Positions 1 to 8,210 of a stretch of DNA of 64,000 bases are shown in pieces. The stretch lies in assembly GCA_011523735.1 (NCBI GenBank), contig WTGB01000083.1, forward strand, positions 5,158 through 69,157, in the 5' to 3' direction. Numbering within the stretch: the first letter of the stretch is position 1; each line of letters starts with the position of its first letter. Made by a program: the position numbers and the translations under genes. The notes under the pieces were generated by a model. That model had not been told where the DNA came from. It made no database searches and was given only the letters and a program-made list of their open reading frames with translations. This DNA is from Chloroflexota bacterium (GTDB lineage Bacteria > Chloroflexota > Anaerolineae > Aggregatilineales > Phototrophicaceae).

Positions 1-1
1 G

Positions 2-352
2 CAAGGCATCATCAGCGCCTATGAGGATGCCGGGATGGAGATCCCGCCGATCGCAGGCGGAGAAATGCAGAACGGCTTCTTGCGTTCGGCGATGGAACAC
101 GGCTTTGAATTCTACGCCTGGATGTATCCAAACGCGATGATCACGGTTTGCCTCGACGCCGCCATTCAGATTCTGCAGGGCGAGCCTACCTCGCGCTTCA
201 TCGACTTCATCGACACCTTGCCCGAAGCGCGTCCCTTCACTGATGCTCAGGCTGAGGATTACTACATGCCGAGCTGGAGCGACGATGTGCATGGACCTAT
301 CACCATGCCGGACGAGAAACTGGCGGAGCTAGGCTTCCTCGTTGAAGAGTAA
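2..352 (+). CDS. Sugar ABC transporter substrate-binding protein, C-terminal part (truncated by window edge)
   Basis: The open frame runs in from the window start without a start codon and ends at 352, giving about 116 C-terminal residues. The segment has the look of the last lobe of a ribose/xylose-type periplasmic binding protein (an interior 'GIISAYEDAG' stretch followed by mixed helix and strand). The strongest evidence is position: it lies 88 bp upstream of an RbsA-type double ATPase and an RbsC-type permease, the classical order of such transporters. It would bind the sugar outside the membrane and deliver it to the permease. The ligand cannot be told from this fragment. Confidence 0.75.
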   Translation, partial: QGIISAYEDAGMEIPPIAGGEMQNGFLRSAMEHGFEFYAWMYPNAMITVCLDAAIQILQGEPTSRFIDFIDTLPEARPFTDAQAEDYYMPSWSDDVHGPITMPDEKLAELGFLVEE

Positions 353-440
353 GACATCCGCTGAGACTTGAGGCAATTGCGGTATCCGGGGAGATCCACC
401 GCCTCGGGTACCGCTTTTCCGTCGGGAGACGGGGCGAGAC

Positions 441-1952
441 ATGAGCGACTATATCCTGGAGATGCGAAATATCTCCAAGTCCTTTGCCGGTGTAAAGGCT
501 TTGAAGAACGTAACGATCCGCTGTAGGCCCGGTCAGGTCTATGGGCTTGTAGGCGAGAATGGCGCCGGCAAGTCGACCTTGATGAAGATCCTGGCCGGGG
601 CTTATAAAGCTGACGCCGGCGAGATTATCTACAAGGGTGAACAGCGCGAAGGAGCGTCGGCCGGCGAGGTCATTGATAGCGGCATTAGCATCATTTATCA
701 GGAACTGGCTCTGGTCTCGCAGATGTCGGTGGCTGAGAACATCTTCCTCGGTCGCGAGCCCCGCTACGCGCTCGGTGTGCTGAACCTGTACGAACTTCAC
801 AGCAGAGCTGCGGCGCTGCTCAAGCGTTTGGGCATTCGCTTGGACACGAGACTTCCGGTTAGCGAGCTGACCGTAGCGCAACGTCAATTGGTCGAGATCG
901 CCAAAGCGCTGTCGCAGAATGCCGACCTCATTGTCATGGACGAGCCGTCCGCGATCCTGGCCGGCAGCGAGCTTGATCAATTGTTCGGTATCATCGAGTC
1001 GCTGGTCGAGCAGGGTGTCACGATCATTTACATCTCCCACCGGCTGGACGAGGTCTTTCGCATCGCCGACGAAGTGACAGTGCTGAAGGATGGCGAGTTG
1101 GTCGACACGAGACCTATCGATCAACTGGATCGCCCAACGCTGGTCGAGTTGATGGTCGGGCGTCCGCTGGCTGAAATCTTCCCGCAGACGGATCACGAGC
1201 AGGGCGAGTTGGTCTTGATCGCCGAGAATATCTCTACCGATACCATCCTAGAAGACGCCAGCCTCGAGTTGTACAAGGGCGAAATTCTGGGCATCGCCGG
1301 CATGGTCGGTTCGGGTCGGACGGAGTTGGCGCGCGCTCTATTCGGCGCCGATCCCTTGACGAGCGGAGAGATTACGCTAGTTACCGACAAGGGCGCGAAC
1401 TGGAGTAATCCGGCGCAAGCGATTGAATCGGGCTTGGTGCTGGTGCCGGAAGATCGCAAGTCGCATGGGCTGTTTACTTCGCTCTCGGTGCGCATCAATG
1501 TGACTTTGCCAATCTTGTCACGCATAACCCGTTTAGGCGTCCTGCAAAGCCAGGCCGAGGATGAAATCGTCGAAGCGGCGAAGGAGCGCTTGTCGATTGT
1601 CATGGCTTCTGCCGATCAGGAAGCGCAATACCTAAGCGGCGGCAATCAGCAGAAGTTGGTGCTGGCGAAGTGGCTGGAGACGAATCCGACGGTGGTCATC
1701 TTGGATGAGCCGACGCGCGGCGTCGATGTCGGCGCGAAATTCGAAATCTACAAGCTGATGCGCCAGTTGAACGATCGCGGAATCGCGATTGTGATGATCT
1801 CATCGGAACTGCCCGAGGTGATCGGCATGAGCGATCGGATTCTGGTCATGAACGATGGTCGCATCGTCGGCGAAGTTGCGCAGGCGGAAGCGACCGAGGC
1901 CGGCATCATTGAGCTCGCCACCATGGCCGGTAGCAAAGCCAAACTTTCATGA
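441..1952 (+). CDS. Sugar ABC transporter ATP-binding protein (RbsA/MglA type, two ATPase domains)
   Basis: This 503-residue protein has the usual length of the RbsA/XylG/MglA family and two ATPase domains in tandem. Domain 1 has Walker A GENGAGKST (38-46), a signature region around 143-157 and a Walker B ending DEPS (about 167-170). Domain 2 has a degenerate Walker A (GMVGSGRTE, 287-295), LSGGNQQK (398-405) and LDEPTRGVD (421-429). A degenerate second nucleotide site is normal in this family. It powers uptake of a monosaccharide through the permease whose gene overlaps its stop codon by 4 bp (ATGA). The sugar is not identifiable from sequence. Confidence 0.95.
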   Translation: MSDYILEMRNISKSFAGVKALKNVTIRCRPGQVYGLVGENGAGKSTLMKILAGAYKADAGEIIYKGEQREGASAGEVIDSGISIIYQELALVSQMSVAENIFLGREPRYALGVLNLYELHSRAAALLKRLGIRLDTRLPVSELTVAQRQLVEIAKALSQNADLIVMDEPSAILAGSELDQLFGIIESLVEQGVTIIYISHRLDEVFRIADEVTVLKDGELVDTRPIDQLDRPTLVELMVGRPLAEIFPQTDHEQGELVLIAENISTDTILEDASLELYKGEILGIAGMVGSGRTELARALFGADPLTSGEITLVTDKGANWSNPAQAIESGLVLVPEDRKSHGLFTSLSVRINVTLPILSRITRLGVLQSQAEDEIVEAAKERLSIVMASADQEAQYLSGGNQQKLVLAKWLETNPTVVILDEPTRGVDVGAKFEIYKLMRQLNDRGIAIVMISSELPEVIGMSDRILVMNDGRIVGEVAQAEATEAGIIELATMAGSKAKLS

Positions 1953-2923
1953 ACATCTCTATGCGGTTGTCCGGTGGCTTGACTGATTCTCAACGGCTGT
2001 TTCTCCGCCGCTACGGTCCGATCTTCGCCGTCTACGGATTCATCATCGTTTTGATCATTATCGGCGCCACGCAGTCGGAGCGCTTTCTGACCCTGCGCAA
2101 TCTGACCAATGTCGCCCGTCAGGCCGCCTTCCTGGGCATCGTCGCCTTGGGCCAGATGCTCGTTATCTTGACCGCCGGCATCGACCTCTCCGTCGGCTCG
2201 CTGGTGAAGTTGTCAATTCTTGTTTCGGCCATTGTGATGAATGGTGAAACGAGTAATCAGGGCGCGGCCATCGCTGCGACCTTGGGGCTGGGACTGGTGG
2301 TCGGCCTTGTTCACGGCTTCCTCGTCAATGAAGTGAAGATCGCGCCCTTCATCGTTACGCTGGCATCGCTGGGCATTCTGCGCGGGATCAGCCTCAGCAT
2401 TTCGACATCGCCCGTGGGCTCGGCGAGCAAACCTTTCATCATGTTCTATGTGCAAAAAATCGGACCGGTGCCGATCATCGCCATCATGTTCGGTCTGCTG
2501 CTGATCTTGACCGCCTTGCTGTTGCGTTACACTGTCTTCGGCAAGTACCTGTTTGCCATCGGCGGCAATATCGAAGTCGCGCGCCTCTCCGGCGTGCCCA
2601 TCAAGGCGGTTCGCTACGGCGTTTATGTGCTGTGCAGCCTGACCGCGTCCGTGACTGGTTTGCTCTGGCTTTCACGCATGGGGGTTGGCGATCCGGCCAT
2701 CGGCGATGGCATCGAGCTGCAGACTATCACCGCGGTCATCATCGGCGGCACGAGTCTCTTCGGCGGCCGGGCGAGCGTCCTAGGAACGCTGGGCGGTGTC
2801 CTGCTGCTTGGCATCACGGCCAACCTGCTGGTCATGCTAGGCGTCAGTCAGTTTATTCAGGGACTTATTCAAGGGGTCATCATCGTCGCGGCGGTGGCGC
2901 TCTACAAACAAGAAGGGGATTAG
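1949..2923 (+). CDS. Sugar ABC transporter permease (RbsC type)
   Basis: This 324-residue hydrophobic protein belongs to the BPD_transp_2 permease family (RbsC/XylH/MglC). Visible family marks are the internal 'AGIDLSVGS' segment near residue 72 and the 'GGTSLFGG' segment near residue 266, both typical of sugar permeases. It would form the membrane channel for the adjacent double ATPase. The start overlaps the ATPase stop by 4 bp, which implies translational coupling in one operon with the upstream binding protein. The next gene follows after 5 bp, so the operon probably continues into it. Confidence 0.93.
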   Translation: MNISMRLSGGLTDSQRLFLRRYGPIFAVYGFIIVLIIIGATQSERFLTLRNLTNVARQAAFLGIVALGQMLVILTAGIDLSVGSLVKLSILVSAIVMNGETSNQGAAIAATLGLGLVVGLVHGFLVNEVKIAPFIVTLASLGILRGISLSISTSPVGSASKPFIMFYVQKIGPVPIIAIMFGLLLILTALLLRYTVFGKYLFAIGGNIEVARLSGVPIKAVRYGVYVLCSLTASVTGLLWLSRMGVGDPAIGDGIELQTITAVIIGGTSLFGGRASVLGTLGGVLLLGITANLLVMLGVSQFIQGLIQGVIIVAAVALYKQEGD

Positions 2924-2928
2924 CCTCC

Positions 2929-4086
2929 ATGACGATACAGCCCGGGCGCCCAGCGGTGCGCGCGCTGCAGCCCAGTCTCATCCGCAAGCTAGCCAATACC
3001 GCCATGGACCGCAGCGATATCATTCCGCTCTGGTTTGGCGAGCCGGACAAACCGACGCCCGATTTCATCCGCCAAGCCGCCAAGGACGCCATCGACGAAG
3101 GGCAGACCTTCTACCAGCCGAACCTCGGCATCATCGAACTGCGCGCTGCGCTGGCTGAGTACACGAATCGCCTCTACGAAACCTGCTTCACGGCTGAGAA
3201 CATCGGCGTGACGCCATCGGGCATGACAGCGCTTGCCGTTGCGCTTCAGTGCATCGTCGCTGATAGCCAGGCAGTCGTAGTGCCATCGCCGGTCTGGCCT
3301 AATTTGCCGGCCGCCGCCGGGATACTGGGCGGCGATATCATACGCGTGTCCATTCGGCCCTGCGCTGGCGCCTGGACGCTTGATCTTGAGGAACTCTTCG
3401 CCGCCTGCCCGCCTCATACTGGCGCGCTGCTTGTCAATTCGCCCAATAATCCTACCGGCTGGATGCTGGAGGACGACGAGCAGCAGCAGATCATCGATTT
3501 CTGCCGCGAGCGCGATATCTGGCTGATCGCCGACGAGGTCTATAACCGGATCGTTTACGATCGCGATTGCGCCCCGAGCTTCGCCGATAAAGTCACCGAT
3601 GATGACAAGTACCTGATCGTTAATAGCTTCTCGAAATCCTGGGCGATGACGGGCTGGCGCCTGGGCTGGCTGACCGCGCCGGCTTCGTTGATAGATACGC
3701 TGGCGGCGGTAAGCGAATTCAACTTCTCCTGCATATTCGCGCCGACGCAGATCGCCGGCATCACAGCGCTGCAAGAGGGGGAAGCCTTTGTGAGCGCGGC
3801 GCGGGCACGTTATCGAGCGACGCGTGATCTGGTCCTGAGGAAGTTTGCTGAGTTGCCGCGAGTTCGTTTTCCGCTGCCGCAGGCGACCTTTTACGCCTTC
3901 TTCGCCGTTGATGGCGTGACCGATAGTTACAGTTTCGCCGAAAAGCTGCTGTTGGAATGCGGCGTTGGCTTGGCGCCGGGCGCCGCCTTTGGTCCGCAGG
4001 GCGAAGGTTATCTGCGGCTCTGTTATGCGGCCGATCTGCCGCTGCTGGAACGGGCTTTGCGGCAGTTGCGTCCACTGCTGGAGTAG
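2929..4086 (+). CDS. Pyridoxal-phosphate aminotransferase, class I/II
   Basis: The protein is 385 residues long, standard for fold-type I aspartate-aminotransferase-like enzymes. It carries SPNNPTG (171-177), ADEVY (201-205) and the PLP-lysine motif SFSKSWAMTGWRLGW with K236 as Schiff-base lysine, plus a C-terminal arginine region. It would transfer an amino group between an amino acid and a 2-oxoacid in the cytoplasm. I chose the ATG at 2929 because the frame stays open upstream but there overlaps the permease gene. It sits 5 bp after the permease stop, so it is probably part of the transporter operon. The substrate is unknown. Confidence 0.92.
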   Translation: MTIQPGRPAVRALQPSLIRKLANTAMDRSDIIPLWFGEPDKPTPDFIRQAAKDAIDEGQTFYQPNLGIIELRAALAEYTNRLYETCFTAENIGVTPSGMTALAVALQCIVADSQAVVVPSPVWPNLPAAAGILGGDIIRVSIRPCAGAWTLDLEELFAACPPHTGALLVNSPNNPTGWMLEDDEQQQIIDFCRERDIWLIADEVYNRIVYDRDCAPSFADKVTDDDKYLIVNSFSKSWAMTGWRLGWLTAPASLIDTLAAVSEFNFSCIFAPTQIAGITALQEGEAFVSAARARYRATRDLVLRKFAELPRVRFPLPQATFYAFFAVDGVTDSYSFAEKLLLECGVGLAPGAAFGPQGEGYLRLCYAADLPLLERALRQLRPLLE

Positions 4087-4155
4087 GTCAGAATCGGCAT
4101 GCCGCGTCGTGGTTGTCGATACACTTAATCGAGTAGTTGCTTGGGAGTCTTGCGA

Positions 4156-4914
4156 ATGAGCCTGGCAGGAAAGACGGCGCTGGTCACCGGAGGCGGGCGC
4201 GGCATCGGCAAAGGCTGTGCGTTGGAGTTGGCGGAGCGCGGCGCCAGAGTGGTCGTCAACGACCGGCCCGGCAGCCCGGATCTGGCGGCGACCGTGGCTG
4301 AAATCAAAGCGGCTGGCGGGGATGCGCTGGCGGTGGAAGCGGATGTATTCAGTCGCTCGGGCTGCGAGTCGCTGCTTCGGCGCGCGCTCGACAAGGCGGG
4401 CGCCATCGATATCCTGGTGAGCAATCCGGCCTTCAGCAATCGGCTTGGCCTTCTGGATGTTGAGCCTGATGTGTTTGAGCGTGTCATCCAAGGGACATTG
4501 ATATCGGGCTTCTATGTGAGTCAGCTTGTCGCCCGGCACATGGTCGAGCGAGGCCAAGGCGGCAAAATGGTGTTCATCTCCAGCATTCATGCCGAAATGC
4601 CTTATCAGAACGCGATCGCCTACAACGCGGCCAAAGCCGGGCTCAATCATATGGCGAAGTCGATCGCCCGCGAATTGGTGCCGCAGAAGATAAACGTCAA
4701 CATCATCGAGCCGGGCTGGATTGATACGCCGGGCGAGCAGGAAGCCTTCGGCACCGAGGTTCTGGAAGAGCAGGGGAAGGCGCTGCCCTGGGGACGCCTG
4801 GGCAGCCCCGCCGACATCGGCAAAGCGGCCGCCTTTCTCGTGTCGGAAGATGCCGACTATATCACAGGAACGATCCTGCGCGTTGATGGCGGTTACTTGC
4901 ATAAAGACGCCTGA
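4156..4914 (+). CDS. Short-chain dehydrogenase/reductase (classical SDR)
   Basis: This is a 252-residue classical SDR with nucleotide motif TGGGRGIG (11-18), catalytic Ser at about 142-143, and Y156-x3-K160. The usual NNAG motif reads SNPA (89-92), a modest deviation. The C-terminal region carries a GG-Y motif common in 3-oxoacyl-ACP-reductase or glucose-dehydrogenase-like members. It would oxidise or reduce a hydroxyl/keto group with NAD(P)(H). The ATG at 4156 is preferred over the TTG 15 bp upstream because the GxxxGxG motif then sits at the normal distance. It follows the aminotransferase by 69 bp on the same strand. Confidence 0.9.
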   Translation: MSLAGKTALVTGGGRGIGKGCALELAERGARVVVNDRPGSPDLAATVAEIKAAGGDALAVEADVFSRSGCESLLRRALDKAGAIDILVSNPAFSNRLGLLDVEPDVFERVIQGTLISGFYVSQLVARHMVERGQGGKMVFISSIHAEMPYQNAIAYNAAKAGLNHMAKSIARELVPQKINVNIIEPGWIDTPGEQEAFGTEVLEEQGKALPWGRLGSPADIGKAAAFLVSEDADYITGTILRVDGGYLHKDA

Positions 4915-4989
4915 ACGCCGGATTCCGCCTGTAATCTTGCGCGGCTTTCGCAATCAGGCAATCCATAGCGACCGCGCTCCGCGTCCCGA

Positions 4990-6066
4990 TCAGCCGTCCC
5001 AGGCGGCGTAGAGCAGACGCAACCAATTACCGTACATGATGTCTTTTATGTCCGACTCGCTATACCCGCGTGAGATCAGCATTGCCGGCAACTGCTGCAG
5101 ATCGGCAATCGTATCAAGATCACAGGGGGATTGCTCGCGCCCGAACCCGCCATCAAGGTCTGTGCCAATGGCGGCGTGTCGGCTGCTGCCAGCGAGTTGA
5201 CAGATGTGATCGATGTGATCGACGACGCGCTCGATGAAAAGGCCTTCGTTGCTCCCCCCTTTGACGAAGCCCGGTTGGAGCATCCAGATATCAAATGCCG
5301 CGCCGATCACGCCAGCGCGCTCGATGATGAGCTTGAGCTGCTCGTCGCTGAATTGGCGTTGATGGGGCACCAGTGCCCGGCAATTGTTGTGGCTCGCTAA
5401 GACTGGACCGTCGTATATCGCAACTGCTTCCCAGAAGGCTTCGTCAGAAAGATGTGTCAGATCGAGGAGCATGCCCAGGCGCGTCATCTCCTGCAACAGG
5501 GGCTTGCCCAGATCGGTGAGCCCGAGTTCGGTGCCGGTGCCGCCGGCATAGCGTCCGGGACCGTAATGCGTTGGACCGAGCAAGCGCAAGCCAGCGTCCC
5601 ACCAAGCTTCGAGCTGCGCCGGTTCACGTATCGGGTCCGCGCCTTCCATGCTGATGACGAATCCCAGCGGCGGTGTCGCGCTCTCATCAGCGCTATCGAG
5701 CTCCCAACCCTCCCATTCGTCAATGTGACGGCGCAAGCTAGGAGCGTCCGCGATAATCCGGATGTGACCATCCGCTTCCAGACCGCGATAGTAGGCGAGC
5801 TGCCCTTGCGCCACGCCGTAAGCCTGCGCTTGGGATCCGTAGTCGATATGCGCGGCGTTGTGCCCGGTGGAGCGAGCCAGCATGGTGGCGAAACTGACGG
5901 CGACTCTTCCTTGCCGCATCTCAGGCAGGCAAACGGTGTTCTGCGCCCGGCCCTTCCCCGCCATGCGTCCTTCTTTAGCCCGAATCGTATAGACGGATTC
6001 GAGCAGATCGCGATTCCATTGCAGGGCATTCCAGGATAGATCGAGGTGCGCGTCAATAATCAGCAT
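4990..6066 (-). CDS. Membrane-dipeptidase-like peptidase, family M19
   Basis: This 358-residue protein matches the M19 (renal dipeptidase) TIM-barrel family. The binuclear zinc ligands are all visible: H7 and D9 in DAHLD, the bridging E141 in ISMEGADP, H205 in DLTHLSDE and H226 in ASHNNCR, plus a late aspartate in TDLDGG. It would hydrolyse dipeptides, including ones with a D-residue, or related amides. It converges on the transporter operon and lies 51 bp downstream of a D-threonine-aldolase-like gene on the same strand, which suggests D-amino-acid or dipeptide use. A catalytically degenerate relative lies at 61859-62920. Confidence 0.92.
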   Translation of the reverse strand: MLIIDAHLDLSWNALQWNRDLLESVYTIRAKEGRMAGKGRAQNTVCLPEMRQGRVAVSFATMLARSTGHNAAHIDYGSQAQAYGVAQGQLAYYRGLEADGHIRIIADAPSLRRHIDEWEGWELDSADESATPPLGFVISMEGADPIREPAQLEAWWDAGLRLLGPTHYGPGRYAGGTGTELGLTDLGKPLLQEMTRLGMLLDLTHLSDEAFWEAVAIYDGPVLASHNNCRALVPHQRQFSDEQLKLIIERAGVIGAAFDIWMLQPGFVKGGSNEGLFIERVVDHIDHICQLAGSSRHAAIGTDLDGGFGREQSPCDLDTIADLQQLPAMLISRGYSESDIKDIMYGNWLRLLYAAWDG

Positions 6067-6117
6067 AGGGGCTTCCTGTATGAGCTAGATTGGCGCTCAG
6101 GCGACATTCTCGTGGGC

Positions 6118-7170
6118 TTACCAAACCATTCCACGCGCGGCCACATCCCAGACGATTTCAATCTCATCGCCACGCAGGCCGTAGAGTTGATTGTGCAGGT
6201 TGGTCACTACGCAAGTATGGACTGGTATGATATGTACGATTTCGCCTACTAAGGGCGGGCGAGGGCAGACGCTGCAATCGACATAGCCGTGCTCCTCATT
6301 GACCTTGTGCAGGCGCGCGTTTGGGTATTCAACGATGTAGCCGAATTGCCCGTCGATGGTTTCCGAGTGGATGGCTTTGCTGCCGCTATCGAGAATGACG
6401 CGGCTCGGTTCGTTGGCGCTGACGACGGTGGCGCGAACTTGCATGGCGCAGTTGTCGAAGCCGGTGTAATCGGCAGCGACACAGTTCCAATCCCAGAAGA
6501 TACAGGTGCCGACCCGCAGTTCGGTGAGTTCGGGCAGCAGGTGGGCATCACGGATGGCGCCACTGCCGCCGCCGCTGACCGTCTCGATGGCGATGCCAGC
6601 CGACTTTAGTAATTCCAGCGTCTCCAGAAGGCGCGGACGAATCGCCGCATCGGAGGGATAGATCATCAGTCCGGCGAAGCGCAGATTGTCCGTCGCTGTG
6701 ATATGGCGCGCTAGTGTTAGGGCAGCGGCCGGCGTGGTTCCCGTCCGCTCGCCCAGGGAAACCAACTCGACCATCATGCTGATCGTAGAGCCGACTTCCT
6801 GGGCCGCTTCGGCGATGCCATCAATCACCGGTTTGCTATCGACGGTGACGGTCACATCAGCTTGTTGCGCCAGAGCCGCGAGGCGCCGTGTTTTGCGCCG
6901 CCCCAGGATGTTGTAAGGAATCTGGATGTCCTTGAAGCCAGCCGCGGCGAATACCTCGGCCTCGCTGACTTTTTGGCAGGCGATGCCGACCGCGCCAGCT
7001 TCGATTTGACGGCGGGCGATATCGGGGATCTTGTGCGTCTTGATATGCGGCCGGAACTGGATGCCCAGCTCGTTGCAGCGGGCCTGCATGACGGCAATAT
7101 TGCGTTCCATGCGATCCAGGTCGATGAGGACGCTGGGAGTTTCCAGATCATGCACGGTTTTGAATGACAT
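6118..7170 (-). CDS. D-threonine aldolase / D-serine dehydratase-like PLP enzyme
   Basis: The 350-residue protein belongs to the fold-type III (alanine racemase-like) D-threonine aldolase/D-serine dehydratase family. RPHIKTHK at residues 40-47 contains the probable PLP lysine K44. The C-terminal NEEHG and IPVHTC motifs match the metal-binding histidine and cysteine of this family. It would cleave or dehydrate a D-3-hydroxy amino acid. ATG 7170 is preferred over ATG 7182 and a longer upstream option because it starts just before the conserved 'LETPSVLIDLDR' region and has a GAGACGA ribosome-site-like stretch. It is followed closely by the M19 dipeptidase, probably one operon. Confidence 0.88.
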   Translation of the reverse strand: MSFKTVHDLETPSVLIDLDRMERNIAVMQARCNELGIQFRPHIKTHKIPDIARRQIEAGAVGIACQKVSEAEVFAAAGFKDIQIPYNILGRRKTRRLAALAQQADVTVTVDSKPVIDGIAEAAQEVGSTISMMVELVSLGERTGTTPAAALTLARHITATDNLRFAGLMIYPSDAAIRPRLLETLELLKSAGIAIETVSGGGSGAIRDAHLLPELTELRVGTCIFWDWNCVAADYTGFDNCAMQVRATVVSANEPSRVILDSGSKAIHSETIDGQFGYIVEYPNARLHKVNEEHGYVDCSVCPRPPLVGEIVHIIPVHTCVVTNLHNQLYGLRGDEIEIVWDVAARGMVW

Positions 7171-7428
7171 GTCTCGTCTCATTTCCCGATGGCGATCTCG
7201 GGCGAGAATACCCGATGCTGAGTCGCAGGGCAAATGACGCAATTGCTGGCTCGATTGCGAATGTTGCGGTCGGGTTCAGTGTGGCGCATGAGTGTCCACC
7301 GGCTGTTGCGGAAATGTTTTTTTGACAATCTGGCAATTTGAGTCCGCGGTCGCCTTTGACACGAGTGCAATTGGAAATTTTTTGCCATTGTCTGTGTCCT
7401 GTCGAGGTCTTGTCATTAAGATGGAAAA

Positions 7429-7504
7429 GGACAAAAAAAGACTAAAAGAGGACATAGAAAGGACATATAGAGGATACATTGAGGACAGATTGAGGACATC
7501 TCTG
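7429..7504 (+). repeat. Degenerate 11-bp tandem array, consensus near GGACATAKWGA
   Basis: Seven consecutive units start with GGACA or a close variant. Their boundaries are 7429, 7440, 7450, 7461, 7472, 7483 and 7494; all are 11 bp long except the second, which is 10 bp. Examples are GGACATAGAAA, GGACATATAGA and GGACAGATTGA. The period is close to one helical turn, so every unit faces the same side of the DNA. Confidence 0.75.
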
Positions 7505-7835
7505 GTCTATTAATAGACAACTTACCTACTAAGCTCTATCGATACAGTATTGATACAGAGGTGTTTTCGGGCTGAAATTGCGGATTTTGCGCGATAAAAG
7601 TTGTGTTTGGGTTAGGATCAGCATGTTTTTGGGCTAGATGCTGGATGGGCGATTTGGCTTTCATAATGGCAGTGTAGCAGAACGTCGGATGCAATAGGCG
7701 ACCAAATGTTCTCGTATAGAGAAATTGGTTGGTGGCGCGCAAGAGCCCCCGACCCCCGACTCCTTCTCTTATAAAGACAGAGGGGCGGACATGTTTGCTG
7801 GGCAGGTATTGTTGGCGGAAAAATGGGTGATTTGT

Positions 7836-7856
7836 GGGCGACTCACAGAGTCGCCC
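7836..7856. repeat. Palindrome of the GGGCGAC/GTCGCCC family
   Basis: GGGCGACTC, a 3-base loop, then GAGTCGCCC gives a perfect 9-bp stem. It is followed by the family tail CCTACGAATT. The same arrangement recurs at 8104, 39117 and, degenerately, elsewhere between genes in this window. Confidence 0.85.
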
Positions 7857-8119
7857 CTACGAATTCTATTTTAGTGAGGAAGAAACGGGCGAACAACCGG
7901 GTTGCGTAGGTCGCGTAGACACCCACTAGGCCGCCGGTCGCCCGTACGAATACCTTTTTGGTAGGGAAGAAACGGGCGAGCAACCGGGTGCGTAGGTCGC
8001 GTAGACACCCACTAGGCCGCCGGTCGCCCCTACGAATTCTATTTTGGTAGGGAAGAAACGGGCGAGCCAGGGGGTTGCGCGAACCGAAAATCATCCGTAA
8101 AGCGGGCGACCCAAGGGTC
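7853..8119. repeat. About 86-bp tandem repeat, roughly three units
   Basis: Units begin with GCCCCTACGAAT or a close variant at 7853, 7940 and 8026, giving periods of 87 and 86 bp. A further partial unit start follows at 8120. Each unit contains the words AGAAACGGGCGA and, in the first two, GTCGCGTAGACACCCACTAG. The third unit diverges in its second half and ends in another GGGCGACCC palindrome. Confidence 0.8.
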
Positions 8120-8123
8120 GCCC
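8104..8123. repeat. Palindrome of the GGGCGAC/GTCGCCC family
   Basis: GGGCGACCC and GGGTCGCCC form a perfect 9-bp stem around AA, followed by CCTACGAATT. It lies about 90 bp beyond the 3' end of pdxS on the other side of the intergenic region and could act as a transcript-end hairpin, but there is no T-run. Confidence 0.85.
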
Positions 8124-8210
8124 CTACGAATTTCTTGTTGGGTGTATTTGGTGGAGCGAAGGATGCGCAGTGTGAACCACCAGGTCCGATGATGTGTTTG
8201 GAAGCGAAGG

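Larger units (their letters stand above)
7171..8210. other. Gene-free, repeat-rich intergenic region
   Basis: No convincing gene was found in these 1,040 bp. The first half is AT-richer than its surroundings and holds an array of 11-bp units (7429-7504) and paired GATACAG words around 7540-7560. The second half holds an 86-bp tandem repeat and two strong palindromes of the dispersed GGGCGAC family. Short open frames here have no ribosome site or family resemblance and track the repeats. Confidence 0.7.

Noticed and set aside
2632-2928. N-terminal extension of the aminotransferase
   Set aside because: It overlaps the permease gene in another frame, and the extension is low-quality; the ATG at 2929 follows the permease stop closely.
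2989-4953. 654-codon open frame on the minus strand across the aminotransferase and SDR
   Set aside because: It is antisense to two clear genes, its translation has no family motif, and it only reflects codon use of the plus-strand genes.
7292-7513. 73-codon ORF in the repeat-rich gap
   Set aside because: Its C-terminal half is just the 11-bp repeat translated (KEDIERTYRGYIEDR), with no ribosome site.
7429-8123. CRISPR array
   Set aside because: The repeats are 11 bp or 86 bp and contiguous, with no alternating unique spacers and no cas genes in the window.
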